The position numbers and the translations under genes were made by a program. From DATARH01 sp036489765 (GTDB lineage: Bacteria; Pseudomonadota; Alphaproteobacteria; ATCC43930; CGMCC-115725), in assembly GCA_036489765.1 (NCBI GenBank), contig DASXFE010000157.1:1-64000 (forward strand): a stretch of DNA of 64,000 bases, read 5' to 3'. The notes below the pieces were generated by a model that saw only the letters and a program-made list of their open reading frames with translations, did not search any database and had not been told where the DNA came from. This document shows positions 28,157-36,851 of the stretch, in pieces. Position 1 is the first letter of the stretch. Every line of letters starts with the position of its first letter.

Positions 28157-28682
28157 CGATCAGGCGGTCGAGCCCGGCGAGGAGCGCGGCGGCGGCCTCG
28201 TCGCGGGTTTCGGCGTGGCTCAGGACCAACGCCGCGGCCTCGATCGTCGACAGCGCCTCGCGCCGCGGCTCGCGCCGGATCTTGCCGTAGCGCGCCGGGC
28301 GCGGCGGGTTGAGCACGAGCCGCTGCAGCTTGAGCAGCCATGGGTTGCGCCACCAGAGCGCCTTGGCTTGGCTCCAGGTGCCGTCGAGCAGCACGATCCC
28401 GTCGAGCCGGCGCAGCACCGGGATGCCGTTTGCCGGCTCTTCCCGCCCATCGAGCGCGATGATCTCGAACTCGGACGCCGGCCGTGCCGAACCGAGATAC
28501 AGCACGCCCCAGCGTCGCGGATCTGCCTCACCCCCGAGTGCGCGCGCCAGATTCGGCCACGAGAGCCCGACCGAGACCTTGGCGTTCGTCACGGCGGCGG
28601 TGATCTCGGCCGCCGTCGACAGCGCCTGCCGCTGCTCCTGCGGGTGCTGGAGGATCATCAGGAAGAGACGGTTTTTGATCAT
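28143..28682 (-). CDS. DTW domain protein (tRNA-uridine aminocarboxypropyltransferase-like), apparently N-terminally short
   Basis: The 179-residue product has the DTW core: LLDGTWSQAK near residue 100, LQRLVLNPPRPARYGKIR, then the ALSTIEAAA helix. Characterised relatives (TapT/TuaA) add a 3-amino-3-carboxypropyl group to uridine 47 or 20 of tRNA. Family members normally have a cysteine-rich N-terminus of roughly 45 residues; here the product starts MIKNRLFLMILQHPQEQ and lacks it. The ATG adjoins a dispersed repeat, and a stop codon lies in frame within that repeat. Either this is a short variant or the 5' part was lost. Confidence 0.75.
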   Translation of the reverse strand: MIKNRLFLMILQHPQEQRQALSTAAEITAAVTNAKVSVGLSWPNLARALGGEADPRRWGVLYLGSARPASEFEIIALDGREEPANGIPVLRRLDGIVLLDGTWSQAKALWWRNPWLLKLQRLVLNPPRPARYGKIRREPRREALSTIEAAALVLSHAETRDEAAAALLAGLDRLIATAR

Positions 28683-28691
28683 CCGACCCGT

Positions 28692-28808
28692 CGTGCGTCC
28701 TTCGAGACGGCGCTCCCCGCCTCCTCAGGATGAGGAAGAATCGTAGGGGCCATCAAAGTCATACCTCATCCTGATGAGCGGGCGCAGCCCGCGTCTCGAA
28801 GGGACGCA
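28692..28808. repeat. inverted-repeat element of the CTTCGAGACG / CCTCATCCTGA type
   Basis: Outer arms GTGCGTCCTTCGAGACG and CGTCTCGAAGGGACGCAC face each other; an inner pair CCTCAGGATGAGG and CCTCATCCTGATGAG flanks the centre. This kind of repeat is common in alphaproteobacterial intergenic DNA. It touches the start of the DTW gene and separates it from the MFS exporter gene. Confidence 0.75.
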
Positions 28809-28849
28809 CCATGCTTCCGCAGCGCCGCACTGCTGTATAGGCTTGGCGC

Positions 28850-30256
28850 ATGTGGTCGCCCTCGCGCCAGCTCGTTATTTCGCTGATCGTCGCCTGCGCG
28901 ATGTTCATGCAGAACCTCGATTCGACGATCATCGCGACCGCGCTGCCCGTGATCGCCCGGTCGTTGAACGAAAGCCCGCTGCAGCTCAACGTTGCAATCA
29001 CCTGCTATCTGTTGAGCCTCGCCGTCTTCATCCCGATCAGCGGGTGGACCGCCGACCGGTACGGCGCGCGGCATGTGTTCAGCGGTGCGATCGTGGTGTT
29101 CACACTGGGTTCGATCGCCTGCGGGCTCTCGAATTCGCTGTGGATGCTGGTGATCGCCCGCATCGTCCAGGGAATGGGCGGGGCGATGATGGTGCCGGTC
29201 GGGCGGCTCGTCCTCCTGCGCAGCGTGCCCCGGTCCGAGCTGGTGCGGGCCATGTCGTTCGTCAGCGTGCCGGCGTTGATCGGGCCGATCGTCGGCCCGC
29301 CGCTCGGTGGCTTCATCGTCACTTATGCGTCGTGGCGCTGGATTTTCTTCATCAACATCCCGATCGGGGTGATCGGCGTGCTGCTGATCAACCTGGTGAT
29401 CAAGAACATCGAGGAAGGCCTGCCGCGCCCGTTCGACTTCGGCGGGTTCGTGTTGACCGGGATCGGCCTGGCGACGCTCGCCTTCGGGTTCGAGACACTG
29501 GGGCGCGGCGCGCTGCCGGCGTGGCTGTCGACAGCGTTGCTGGGGTGCGGCGGGATCTGCGTCTTTCTCTATGTGCGGCACGCGGCGCGGGTCGACCACC
29601 CGATCATCGACTTCGCGCTGTTGCGCATCCCGACCTATGCGGCGGCGACGCTGGGCGGGTTCATCTTTCGCATCGGCACCGGGGCGCTGCCCTTTTTGCT
29701 GCCGCTGATGCTGCAGATCGGGTTCGGACTGAGCCCGCTCAAATCGGGCCTCCTGACCTTTGCCCAGGCGGCCGGCGCGATGACGATGAAGACCTCGGTG
29801 ACGACGGTCCTGCGCTGGTTCGGGTTCCGCAACGTGCTCGTCGGCAATGCCGCGGTCGGGGCCGCGTTCATCTTCGCCTATGCGTTCTTCCGGCCGAGCA
29901 CGCCGCATGCGGTGATCTTTGTTTTGCTGATGGCCGGCGGGTTCTTCCGCTCGCTGCAGATGACCAGCATCAACACGCTGAGCTATGCGGATGTCCCGCC
30001 GCCGATGCTGAGCCGGGCGACGAGCCTCACCAGCATGTGCCAGCAATTGTCGCAGAGCGTCGGCGTCGGCACCGGAGCGACGATCCTCTACCTGTTGCTG
30101 TCGGCGCATGGCGAGGGCCGGCTGACTCCGAGCGACTTCTCGGTCGCGCTGCTGACGGTCGGGGGGATCTCCCTATCGTCGGTGCCGCTGTTCCTGCGCA
30201 TGTCGGCGGATGCCGGGAACGAGGTCAGCGGGCGGGCGATGCCGCGGCCGCGATAA
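28850..30256 (+). CDS. MFS exporter, DHA2 (EmrB/QacA) family
   Basis: This 468-residue transporter has the DHA2 marks of drug/proton antiporters: LDSTIIATALPVI in span 1, GWTADRYGARHVF in loop 2-3, and the motif C-like GPIVGPPLGGFIVTYASWRW in span 5. Fourteen spans are likely. It may export a toxic compound or natural product; the substrate is unknown. No EmrA-like membrane fusion protein lies beside it, so it would work alone. It starts just after a palindromic repeat. Confidence 0.88.
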   Translation: MWSPSRQLVISLIVACAMFMQNLDSTIIATALPVIARSLNESPLQLNVAITCYLLSLAVFIPISGWTADRYGARHVFSGAIVVFTLGSIACGLSNSLWMLVIARIVQGMGGAMMVPVGRLVLLRSVPRSELVRAMSFVSVPALIGPIVGPPLGGFIVTYASWRWIFFINIPIGVIGVLLINLVIKNIEEGLPRPFDFGGFVLTGIGLATLAFGFETLGRGALPAWLSTALLGCGGICVFLYVRHAARVDHPIIDFALLRIPTYAAATLGGFIFRIGTGALPFLLPLMLQIGFGLSPLKSGLLTFAQAAGAMTMKTSVTTVLRWFGFRNVLVGNAAVGAAFIFAYAFFRPSTPHAVIFVLLMAGGFFRSLQMTSINTLSYADVPPPMLSRATSLTSMCQQLSQSVGVGTGATILYLLLSAHGEGRLTPSDFSVALLTVGGISLSSVPLFLRMSADAGNEVSGRAMPRPR

Positions 30257-30269
30257 GCACGCGGGGCCG

Positions 30270-30365
30270 CAGACAGTTCTCGTTGCCTGGAACATCCGCC
30301 AGGGCGGCCGAACTCGCCTTGCCGCGATCGCCGCGGCGCTCGTGCGCCACGATGCCGATATCCTG
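30270..30365 (+). pseudogene. 5' fragment of an endonuclease/exonuclease/phosphatase (EEP) family gene
   Basis: Translation gives VLVAWNIRQGG then RLAAIAAALVRHDADIL, which is the conserved start of EEP proteins (the usual SWNIRQGG...HDADIL opening). The similarity stops abruptly at position 30,365, exactly where a palindromic repeat begins. No further EEP motifs (such as DHLPV or the late GSDH) follow. It lies after the exporter stop with no start codon of its own, so I read it as a leftover of a lost gene. Confidence 0.5.
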
Positions 30366-30391
30366 GATGCGGGCGAGACGCCCGCACTCCC
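30365..30391. repeat. palindromic element, GGGCGTCTCGCCCGC family, copy 2
   Basis: The stretch GGATGCGGGCGAGACGCCCGC plus CACTCC forms a hairpin and matches the arms at 14,159-14,217 and 55,927-55,981. It abuts the end of an EEP gene fragment. Confidence 0.6.
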
Positions 30392-30397
30392 TCACGT

Positions 30398-30637
30398 CTA
30401 CTTCTGCCCCATCATCCGCTTAAGTTCCTCGGGCGGGATGCCGTCCTTCCAGTTCTGGCCCGTGTTCCAGCCCCAGGGGCGGATCGCGTCGCGTTCGGCG
30501 ATCAGCGACTGGATCTCCGTATCGATCTGGCCGGAATCGCGGGCGCCGTTGACCTGTTCGAGATAAAGCTCGTAGAGCCGATCCCAGATGTGGGTCAGGC
30601 GCTGGCGCTGCTCCGGGGTGAAACCGTCTTCGGCCAT
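30398..30637 (-). CDS. small conserved-looking protein, function unknown
   Basis: The 79-residue ORF starts MAEDGFTPEQRQRLTHIWDRL and is rich in charged and aromatic residues, with predicted helices and a terminal PPEELKRMMGQK. Codon pattern and the soluble amphipathic composition suggest a genuine protein, but I recognise no family. It stands alone between a degenerate EEP fragment and the large ABC transporter gene, about 80 bases upstream of where the latter's 3' end lies on the same strand. Confidence 0.5.
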   Translation of the reverse strand: MAEDGFTPEQRQRLTHIWDRLYELYLEQVNGARDSGQIDTEIQSLIAERDAIRPWGWNTGQNWKDGIPPEELKRMMGQK

Positions 30638-30715
30638 AGGCTTTCCCTGCCGCCATCATGGCGGTTCAGGGGCAGGATAAAGCCGATGAGGTTAGGAGCC
30701 TGTTAACAAGACAGG

Positions 30716-33700
30716 TTAATCGCCGACCGCGCGGATCGGCTCCTGGGCGCCTGCAAGCTGCCGCCGGATCAGCCGGGCGTACAGCCCGTTGCGGGCAACG
30801 AGTTCGGCATGGCTGCCGGTCTCGACGAGACGCCCGCGATCGAGCACGACCAGCATGTCGGCGTTGCGCACGGTCGACAGGCGGTGCGCGATGACGATCG
30901 TCGTGCGGTCGCGCATCAGCGCATCGAGCGCGGCGCGCACCTGCGCCTCGCTGACCGCGTCGAGATGCGAGGTGGCCTCGTCGAGGATCAGGGTGGGCGC
31001 GTTCTTGAGGAAGGCGCGCGCGATCGCGACGCGCTGACGCTGGCCCCCGGAAAGCTGCACGCCGCGCTCGCCGACGCGCGTGTCGAGCCCCTCGGGCAGG
31101 CTGTCGACGAATTCGGCAAGCGCCGCCTGATCGAGCGCCCGATGGATCGCCGCCTCGTCCGCCTCGGGCCGCGCGAGGCGCACATTGGCGCGCAGCGTGT
31201 CGTTGAAGAGATACGTGTCCTGCGAGACGAGCGATACGCGGCCGCGCAGATCGTCGAGTCCGAACTCGCGCAGATCGACGCCGTCGATCCGGATGCCCCC
31301 GTCGCGCGGATCCCAGAAGCGCAGCAGCAGGTTGGCGAGCGTCGTCTTCCCGGCGCCGGACGGCCCGACGACGGCCACGGTGCTGCCGGCGACGATGTCG
31401 AGCGACACGTCTTCAAGTGCCGGCCGCCGCGCGCCGGGATAGGCAAAGCTCGCATGGTCGAACGCGATCGCCGAACCGCCGTCCGGCATCGGCGGACGCA
31501 GCGGTCCGTCGACAACCGGCGGCATCTCGTGATGGACGGCGTAGAGGCGGCGGGTCGAGGCGATCGTGTCGGCGAGCTGGCGGCTCACCTGTGCGATCTC
31601 CGAGATCGGCAGGAACGAGGCGAGTGCGACCAGGATGAGGAGGGGCAGGGTGGTTGCCGCCAACTCGTGCTGCCCCACCAGCCAGGCGCCGGCCACGGCG
31701 ACCGCGAGCCCGCCGAGCCCGGTCGCGATCTCGAACAGAGCGGTCTGCACGGCAAGGTCGGAGAGAAGCTGTAGCCGTGTCGCCTGATAGGCGCGCACGG
31801 CCCCCATGAACCCGTCGCGTCGCCGCTCGACGGCCTGGAACGCGACGAGGTCGGAAAGGCCCTGGATCGTCTCGGTCACGTAGGCGCCGAGGAGCCCGAG
31901 CGCCTCGCGCGCCTCGGCCCCGAGGCTGTCGATCCGCCGCCGCGTCACCGCCGGCGCGAGCCCCGCGTAAAGCACGAACGGCAGGAGAGCGAGCGCGATC
32001 GGCCAGGCGACGATCGCCAGCGTGACCAGCACCGCGCTCGGCACCAGGATCGCGATCAGGGCCGGCGCGACCGTGTGGGCAAAGAAATACTCGATCGTCT
32101 CGATGTCCTGGCTGGCAAGTGCGATCAGGTCGCCCGACCGCCGCCGCACCAGATAGGCCGGTGCGAGCGCATCGAGCTTTCGGTAGAGGTCGATGCGCAG
32201 CTCGGCGAGGAGGCGATAGGCGATGTCGTGCGCCTTCCACGATTCGACCCAGTGCAGCAGGCCCGCGAGCGGCGCCGTCACCGCGAGCCAAACCAGGAGA
32301 TGGCCGTACGGCGCCCCGGTCTTCACCGCCGCGACCGCGAGCGCGCCGACGATGCCGACGCCGATGAAGGCGGCGACGCGGGTGAGGCCGGCGCCGACGA
32401 CGACCGCGAACTGGTTCCGCCAGGGTGCGATGATCTGCATCAGCATCGCGAGCGTCCTGCCGCCGCCCACTTGCCCCGCGGCGGCCGCGGTCGCGGCAGT
32501 CGGCGCGACGCCATAATCGGTCGCCTCGGCTGCTTCGGCAGGGACGTCTCCGGCGAATTCCTCGGCGAGATCGAGATCGTCGCCCTGCTCCTCGGCCTGC
32601 GCGCCCATCAGCCGGCGGTAGGGGCCGTCGCGGCGGATCAGCTCGGCGTGGCGCCCGGTCTCGACGACCTTGCCGTGGTCGAGCACGAGAATGCGGTCGG
32701 CGCCGATGACGCTCGAGAGGCGATGCGCGAGGATCAGCGTCGTGCGGCCACGCGCCAGGCGATCGATCGCCTGCTGGATCACCGCCTCGTTCTCGGCGTC
32801 GACCGACGAGAGCGCCTCGTCGAGGATCAGGATCGGCGCGTCGCGCAGCAGGGCACGGGCGATCGCCAGGCGCTGGCGCTGGCCGCCCGAGAGGTTGGCG
32901 CCGCGCTCGCCGATCATGGTCTCGTAGCCCTGCGGCAGGCGGATGACGAACTCGTGGGCATTGGCGTCGCGGGCCGCGGTCTCGATCTCGGCCTGCGTGG
33001 CCTCGGGCTTGCCGAGCCTGAGGTTCTCGGCGACGGTGCCGTGGAACAGGTAGGTGTCCTGGTGCACGACCGCGATCATCCGGCGGAGCTCGTCGGGGTC
33101 GAGCGTGCGCAGGTCGGCGCCGCCAATCGCGATCCGGCCCGATTGCGGGTCGAAGAGATGCAGCAGGAGCCGCGCGACCGACGATTTGCCGGATCCGCTC
33201 GGCCCGACGATGCCGATCTTCTCGCCGGCCGCGACCGTGAACGCGAGCCCGTCATGCGCCTTGCCGCGGCCGCCGGGATACGCAAAGCCGACATCCTCGA
33301 ACGCGATTGTGGGTGAGAGCGACACGGGCCGAATATCGCGCACCGGCGCGTGCGGCGGCACCAAGGGAGTGGCGGCGAAGAGGTCGTTGATGCCGGCCGC
33401 CGCGGCTTGGCCGGTCATGCCTTGGTGCAGCACCGCACGGAGGTCGCGCAGCGGGCGATAGACCTCGGTGCCGGCCATCAGCACGATCAGCAAGGCCTGG
33501 ATCGTCGTCTCGCCGTGCGATACGCGGTAGACGCCGAGCGCCAAGGCTCCGGCGGCGCCGAACGCGACGCCGCAGTCTGTGATGCCGCGCGTCATCACGC
33601 TGGTCGCGAGCACCTTCATCGTCGTTTCCGACAGATACCGCGCCCGCTCGGCGAGCCGGACGCCGTAGGCGCGGCTCTGCCCGAACGCCTTCAGCGTCGG

Positions 33701-34315
33701 CAGCCCCTGCACCGCGTCGAGGAACTCGGCGCCGAACCCCTTCATCGCCTCGTGGCGCTTCCGCCCGCGGCCGCCCTCGATCCTGTTGAAGATCATCGGC
33801 GCGAACAGGGTCACGAGCGCGCCTGCCAGCATCACGCAGGCGACCGGCAGGTCCCACCACACGATAAAGAGGAAGATCGCGATCGGCGTCAGCGCGGCGA
33901 CGCAGACCTGCGGCACGTACTGGCCGAAAAAGGTCTGCAATTGCTCGACCCCGTCGACGACCGACAGCATGACCCCACCGGTCCGCTCGCCCGCGAACCA
34001 GGCCGGACCCAGCTCGGCGATCTTGTCGTAGAGGCGGCGGCGCAGGTCGTTCTGCACGACCGCGGCCGTGCGGTGCGCGATCACGGTCCGCACGTAATCG
34101 AGCGCCGCGCGCAGGATCACCGCCGCGGCAACCCCGAGGGCCGCCAGCGCGATCGGCCCGACCGCGGCCCCGGCGAAGACCAGCGCCAACAGCGTGCCGA
34201 GGATGGTGAATCGGGCGATGCCGAATGCCGCCGCCGCGAGGCCGATCGCAATCGCGGCTGCGATACGGCCCCTGAGGCCGCGGGTCAGCTCCCAGAGCCG
34301 CCGATCGAAATACAT
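30716..34315 (-). CDS. fused CydDC-like ABC exporter, both half-transporters in one chain
   Basis: At 1,199 residues this is two ABC half-exporters joined head to tail. Half 1 has six membrane spans, Walker A GPSGSGKSS near residue 368, signature LSGGQRQRLAIARALL and DEALSSVD. Half 2 starts about residue 625 after a glutamate-rich linker, with Walker A GPSGAGKTT near 987, LSGGQRQRVAIARAFL and DEATSHLD. The first half resembles CydD and the second CydC, the glutathione/cysteine exporter needed to assemble cytochrome bd; cydAB is in this window but 20 kb away. A generic lipid or drug exporter is the alternative. One base separates it from the upstream cupin gene, so they are co-transcribed. Confidence 0.85.
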   Translation of the reverse strand: MYFDRRLWELTRGLRGRIAAAIAIGLAAAAFGIARFTILGTLLALVFAGAAVGPIALAALGVAAAVILRAALDYVRTVIAHRTAAVVQNDLRRRLYDKIAELGPAWFAGERTGGVMLSVVDGVEQLQTFFGQYVPQVCVAALTPIAIFLFIVWWDLPVACVMLAGALVTLFAPMIFNRIEGGRGRKRHEAMKGFGAEFLDAVQGLPTLKAFGQSRAYGVRLAERARYLSETTMKVLATSVMTRGITDCGVAFGAAGALALGVYRVSHGETTIQALLIVLMAGTEVYRPLRDLRAVLHQGMTGQAAAAGINDLFAATPLVPPHAPVRDIRPVSLSPTIAFEDVGFAYPGGRGKAHDGLAFTVAAGEKIGIVGPSGSGKSSVARLLLHLFDPQSGRIAIGGADLRTLDPDELRRMIAVVHQDTYLFHGTVAENLRLGKPEATQAEIETAARDANAHEFVIRLPQGYETMIGERGANLSGGQRQRLAIARALLRDAPILILDEALSSVDAENEAVIQQAIDRLARGRTTLILAHRLSSVIGADRILVLDHGKVVETGRHAELIRRDGPYRRLMGAQAEEQGDDLDLAEEFAGDVPAEAAEATDYGVAPTAATAAAAGQVGGGRTLAMLMQIIAPWRNQFAVVVGAGLTRVAAFIGVGIVGALAVAAVKTGAPYGHLLVWLAVTAPLAGLLHWVESWKAHDIAYRLLAELRIDLYRKLDALAPAYLVRRRSGDLIALASQDIETIEYFFAHTVAPALIAILVPSAVLVTLAIVAWPIALALLPFVLYAGLAPAVTRRRIDSLGAEAREALGLLGAYVTETIQGLSDLVAFQAVERRRDGFMGAVRAYQATRLQLLSDLAVQTALFEIATGLGGLAVAVAGAWLVGQHELAATTLPLLILVALASFLPISEIAQVSRQLADTIASTRRLYAVHHEMPPVVDGPLRPPMPDGGSAIAFDHASFAYPGARRPALEDVSLDIVAGSTVAVVGPSGAGKTTLANLLLRFWDPRDGGIRIDGVDLREFGLDDLRGRVSLVSQDTYLFNDTLRANVRLARPEADEAAIHRALDQAALAEFVDSLPEGLDTRVGERGVQLSGGQRQRVAIARAFLKNAPTLILDEATSHLDAVSEAQVRAALDALMRDRTTIVIAHRLSTVRNADMLVVLDRGRLVETGSHAELVARNGLYARLIRRQLAGAQEPIRAVGD

Positions 34316-34316
34316 C

Positions 34317-34763
34317 TCAGCGCACCTTCTCTTCGGAGTTGGCCGCCCGCTGCGTGTCGCTCAGCATGCGCGGGTCATCGACATCCACGGTCAGATGCTC
34401 GGTCGGACGCGGTGTCGCCGTGATGATGCTGACCCCGTTCGGAGCCGAGAAGCGGTGCCAGAGGTTCTGCGGCACGACGACGGTCGTCCCCGGCCCGACC
34501 TCGTGGCTTTCGAGGCCGCTCTCGGTCATCAGATGCATCGTGCAGGAGCCGTCGACGATCTGCACCAGCTCGTCGCCGTTCGGATGCCGCTCCCAGGCGG
34601 CCTCGCCCGAAAACTTGGCGCTGTAGATGTTGCCGTCGCGAAACGGCGCCAGCGTGACAAACGCGCCCGTCACCTTGCGCTCGGCCTCGGTCGATTCCGG
34701 GCGTCGTCCCTGCATCATCGGCATCTTCGCCAGAGCGCCCTTAAGATCGAGGATCGTGGTCAT
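34317..34763 (-). CDS. cupin domain protein
   Basis: The ATG at 34763 is preceded by AAGGAGAG and gives 148 residues starting MTTILDLKGALAKMPMM. A single cupin fold is suggested by the AAWERHPNGDELVQIVDGS motif 1 and the GPGTTVVVPQNLWHRF motif 2, with conserved His, Asp/Glu and His as possible metal ligands. Its function is unknown. It is read into the fused ABC exporter gene (one base between stop and start) and is divergent from a LysR-type regulator. Confidence 0.8.
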   Translation of the reverse strand: MTTILDLKGALAKMPMMQGRRPESTEAERKVTGAFVTLAPFRDGNIYSAKFSGEAAWERHPNGDELVQIVDGSCTMHLMTESGLESHEVGPGTTVVVPQNLWHRFSAPNGVSIITATPRPTEHLTVDVDDPRMLSDTQRAANSEEKVR

Positions 34764-34906
34764 CCGGCTCTCTCCTTGCGCGGCACTCATGATAGCGCGG
34801 AGCGCGCCCTGCGACGGATTGTCTTTCCGTCAGCCCGCCCCGATCTGCGTTGGTGAGACAATAGCGATATGATTTAATTTCACCATCGACAAATTCGAAA
34901 GGTAGC

Positions 34907-34925
34907 GATACATGATTGTATCATG
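34907..34925. promoter_or_regulatory. candidate LysR-type operator in divergent gap
   Basis: GATACA-TGAT-TGTATC (34,907-34,922) is a perfect inverted repeat around a four-base centre, overlapping CATGAT-TGT-ATCATG (34,911-34,925). A related AGCGATATGAT lies about 45 bases to the left. The 249-base gap is AT-rich locally and lies between a cupin gene and a LysR gene, typical for LysR control. Confidence 0.5.
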
Positions 34926-35012
34926 ACGCCACTCGATGATACCCCGATTCCGGGTGCCGAATTTCGCCGCGATCCCGAGCGTCGGCGTGCGCTGTCGAGC
35001 GGGGGCGGCAGC

Positions 35013-35879
35013 ATGGATTGGGATGATGTCCGCGTGTTCCTGGCCGTGGCGCGGCATGGTTCGCTGCGCGCCGCGGGCCGCGCACTCGGGCTCAGCCAGC
35101 CGACGATGGGCCGCCGTCTCACCTCGTTCGAGGCCACTTTCGGCGGGCCGACCCTGTTCGACCGCCTGCCGGAGGGGTTGCGCCTCAACGCGGCCGGCGA
35201 GCAGCTCGTGCCCGCGGCGGAGAGCGTCGAGAGTGCGGCGCTGATGCTGGAGCGGCGTCGCGCCGCGGCCTCGCCCGAATTGTGCGGTACGGTGCGGGTG
35301 TCGGTCGGCGAGTGGGCGGCCGGGCTTCTCGCGCGGTGTCTGTCGCAGACGGGACCGACGACGCTGCCGCCGGGCATCACGCTCGAACTCGTCGAATCGC
35401 ACCAGACCGCGAACCTCGCGCGGCGCGAGGCCGATCTCGCCGTGCGTCATCATCCGCCGGAGAGCGGCGACCTGTACGTTGCGAAGCTCGGCGCCTTCGC
35501 CTGCGCCGTCTACCGCCGCGCCGGATCGGCCAGCGACGCCTGGGTCACCTATACCGAGGAGCAGGCGCATTACCCGACGGCGCGGTGGGCGGCGCAGCGG
35601 TCGCGAGAGGCGGGCGAGCCGATTGCGTTGCGCGCCTCGTCCGGCACGATGCACCTCGCCGCGATCCGGGCCGGGGCGGGGAAGGGGATCCAGCCCTGCT
35701 TTATCGCCGACGCCGACCCGCTGCTCGAACGCCTGACCCCGCCGATCCCGGAGATCGCCGCCGAGTACTGGGTCATCGTCCACCGCGACCTGCGCCGCGC
35801 CGCCTGCGTGCGGGCGGTGATGGACTGGGTGCGCCAGATTTTCCACGATCAACGCGACGCGCTCGCCGGCGCGCTATAG
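35013..35879 (+). CDS. LysR family transcriptional regulator
   Basis: The 288-residue protein from the ATG at 35013 (MDWDDVRVFLAVARHGS) has the N-terminal winged helix-turn-helix (LRAAGRALGLSQPTMGRRL) and a C-terminal effector-binding domain from about residue 85 with PPGITLELVE and AVYRR segments. An earlier ATG at 34923 would add 30 residues lacking any family match. It probably regulates the following uronate dehydrogenase-like gene and/or the divergent cupin-ABC pair, through inverted repeats in the gap. Effector unknown. Confidence 0.88.
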   Translation: MDWDDVRVFLAVARHGSLRAAGRALGLSQPTMGRRLTSFEATFGGPTLFDRLPEGLRLNAAGEQLVPAAESVESAALMLERRRAAASPELCGTVRVSVGEWAAGLLARCLSQTGPTTLPPGITLELVESHQTANLARREADLAVRHHPPESGDLYVAKLGAFACAVYRRAGSASDAWVTYTEEQAHYPTARWAAQRSREAGEPIALRASSGTMHLAAIRAGAGKGIQPCFIADADPLLERLTPPIPEIAAEYWVIVHRDLRRAACVRAVMDWVRQIFHDQRDALAGAL

Positions 35880-35921
35880 GATCGCGTTGGTAACGTCTGG
35901 ATACAACGAAGGAGTCCCCCC

Positions 35922-36725
35922 ATGCATCGCGTTCTGATCACCGGCGCCGGCGGCGGCATCGGCCGTTCCCTGCGCGAGACGTTGCGCGGGGTCTATCCGG
36001 TGCTGCGGCTGTCCGACCGGGTCGCGATCGCTCCGGCGCGCGACGGCGAGGAGGTCGACCAGACCGATATCGGCGACATGGCATCGGTCGAGAAGATGGT
36101 TGCGGGCGTTGACGGCATCATCCACCTCGGCGGCATCTCGGGCGAGAACACCTGGGAGACCATCCTCCACGGCAACATCGTTGGCCTCTACAACGTGTTC
36201 GAAGCCGGGCGGAAGGCCGGGGTCAAGCGCATCGTCATGGCGACCTCGAACCATGCGGTCGGGTTCTACAGGCGCGACCAGGTGATCGACCACACGGTCA
36301 TGGTACGGCCCGACAGCCGCTACGGCGTGTCGAAGGCGTTCAGCGAGGCGATCGGCAGCCTCTATTCCGACAAGCACGGCATCGGGTTCATGGGGATCCG
36401 CATCGGCAATTTCGGCACCCATCCGATCGACAAGCGCCGCCTGTCGATCTGGGTGAGCCCGCGCGACCTGACGCAACTGGTCAGGATCGGGCTCGAACAC
36501 CCCGATATCCGCTATGAGATCGTCTACGGCGTCTCCGACAACAAACGCTCATGGTACGACAACTCGAACGCCTACCGGCTGGGGTACAAGCCGGAAGACG
36601 ATTCCGAGCCGCAAGCCGCGCAGGTGCTCTCGGCCGAGCCGCCGGGCGCCCATCCAGTCTCCGAGGCGCGGCAGGGCGGCACGTTCTGCGGCGACGATTA
36701 CGACGCGCCGACGCCGAGGGATTAG
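35922..36725 (+). CDS. NAD-dependent epimerase/dehydratase family protein, uronate dehydrogenase-like
   Basis: The 267-residue short-chain dehydrogenase has the nucleotide loop GAGGGIG at residue 8, VDGIIHLGGISGE, the Tyr134-Lys138 pair in YGVSK, and the C-terminal GGTF block. It resembles Agrobacterium uronate dehydrogenase, which oxidises D-glucuronate and D-galacturonate to the aldarolactone, throughout (HLGGIS, GNIxGLYN, SSNHxxG-like motifs). It follows a LysR regulator by 42 bases. A related nucleoside-sugar enzyme is possible; uronate oxidation is my preferred call. Confidence 0.82.
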   Translation: MHRVLITGAGGGIGRSLRETLRGVYPVLRLSDRVAIAPARDGEEVDQTDIGDMASVEKMVAGVDGIIHLGGISGENTWETILHGNIVGLYNVFEAGRKAGVKRIVMATSNHAVGFYRRDQVIDHTVMVRPDSRYGVSKAFSEAIGSLYSDKHGIGFMGIRIGNFGTHPIDKRRLSIWVSPRDLTQLVRIGLEHPDIRYEIVYGVSDNKRSWYDNSNAYRLGYKPEDDSEPQAAQVLSAEPPGAHPVSEARQGGTFCGDDYDAPTPRD

Positions 36726-36735
36726 GCTCAACCAA

Positions 36736-36836
36736 AGCCCCCATCCCAACCTTCCCCCGCTTGCGGGGGAGGGGCTCGCTGTGCCGCTTCCTATGATTCC
36801 CTCCCCCGCAAGCAGCGGAGGGTTAGGGTGGGGGCT
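36736..36836. repeat. inverted-repeat element of the CCCTCCCCCGCAAGCGGGGG type
   Basis: Outer arms AGCCCCCATCCCAACC and GGTTAGGGTGGGGGCT bracket an inner pair TTCCCCCGCTTGCGGGGGAG and CTCCCCCGCAAGCAG. It sits between udh and arsC genes that converge and may act as a transcription stop. Elements like this are widespread in alphaproteobacteria. Confidence 0.7.
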
Positions 36837-36851
36837 TTCACCGCCGCAAGG

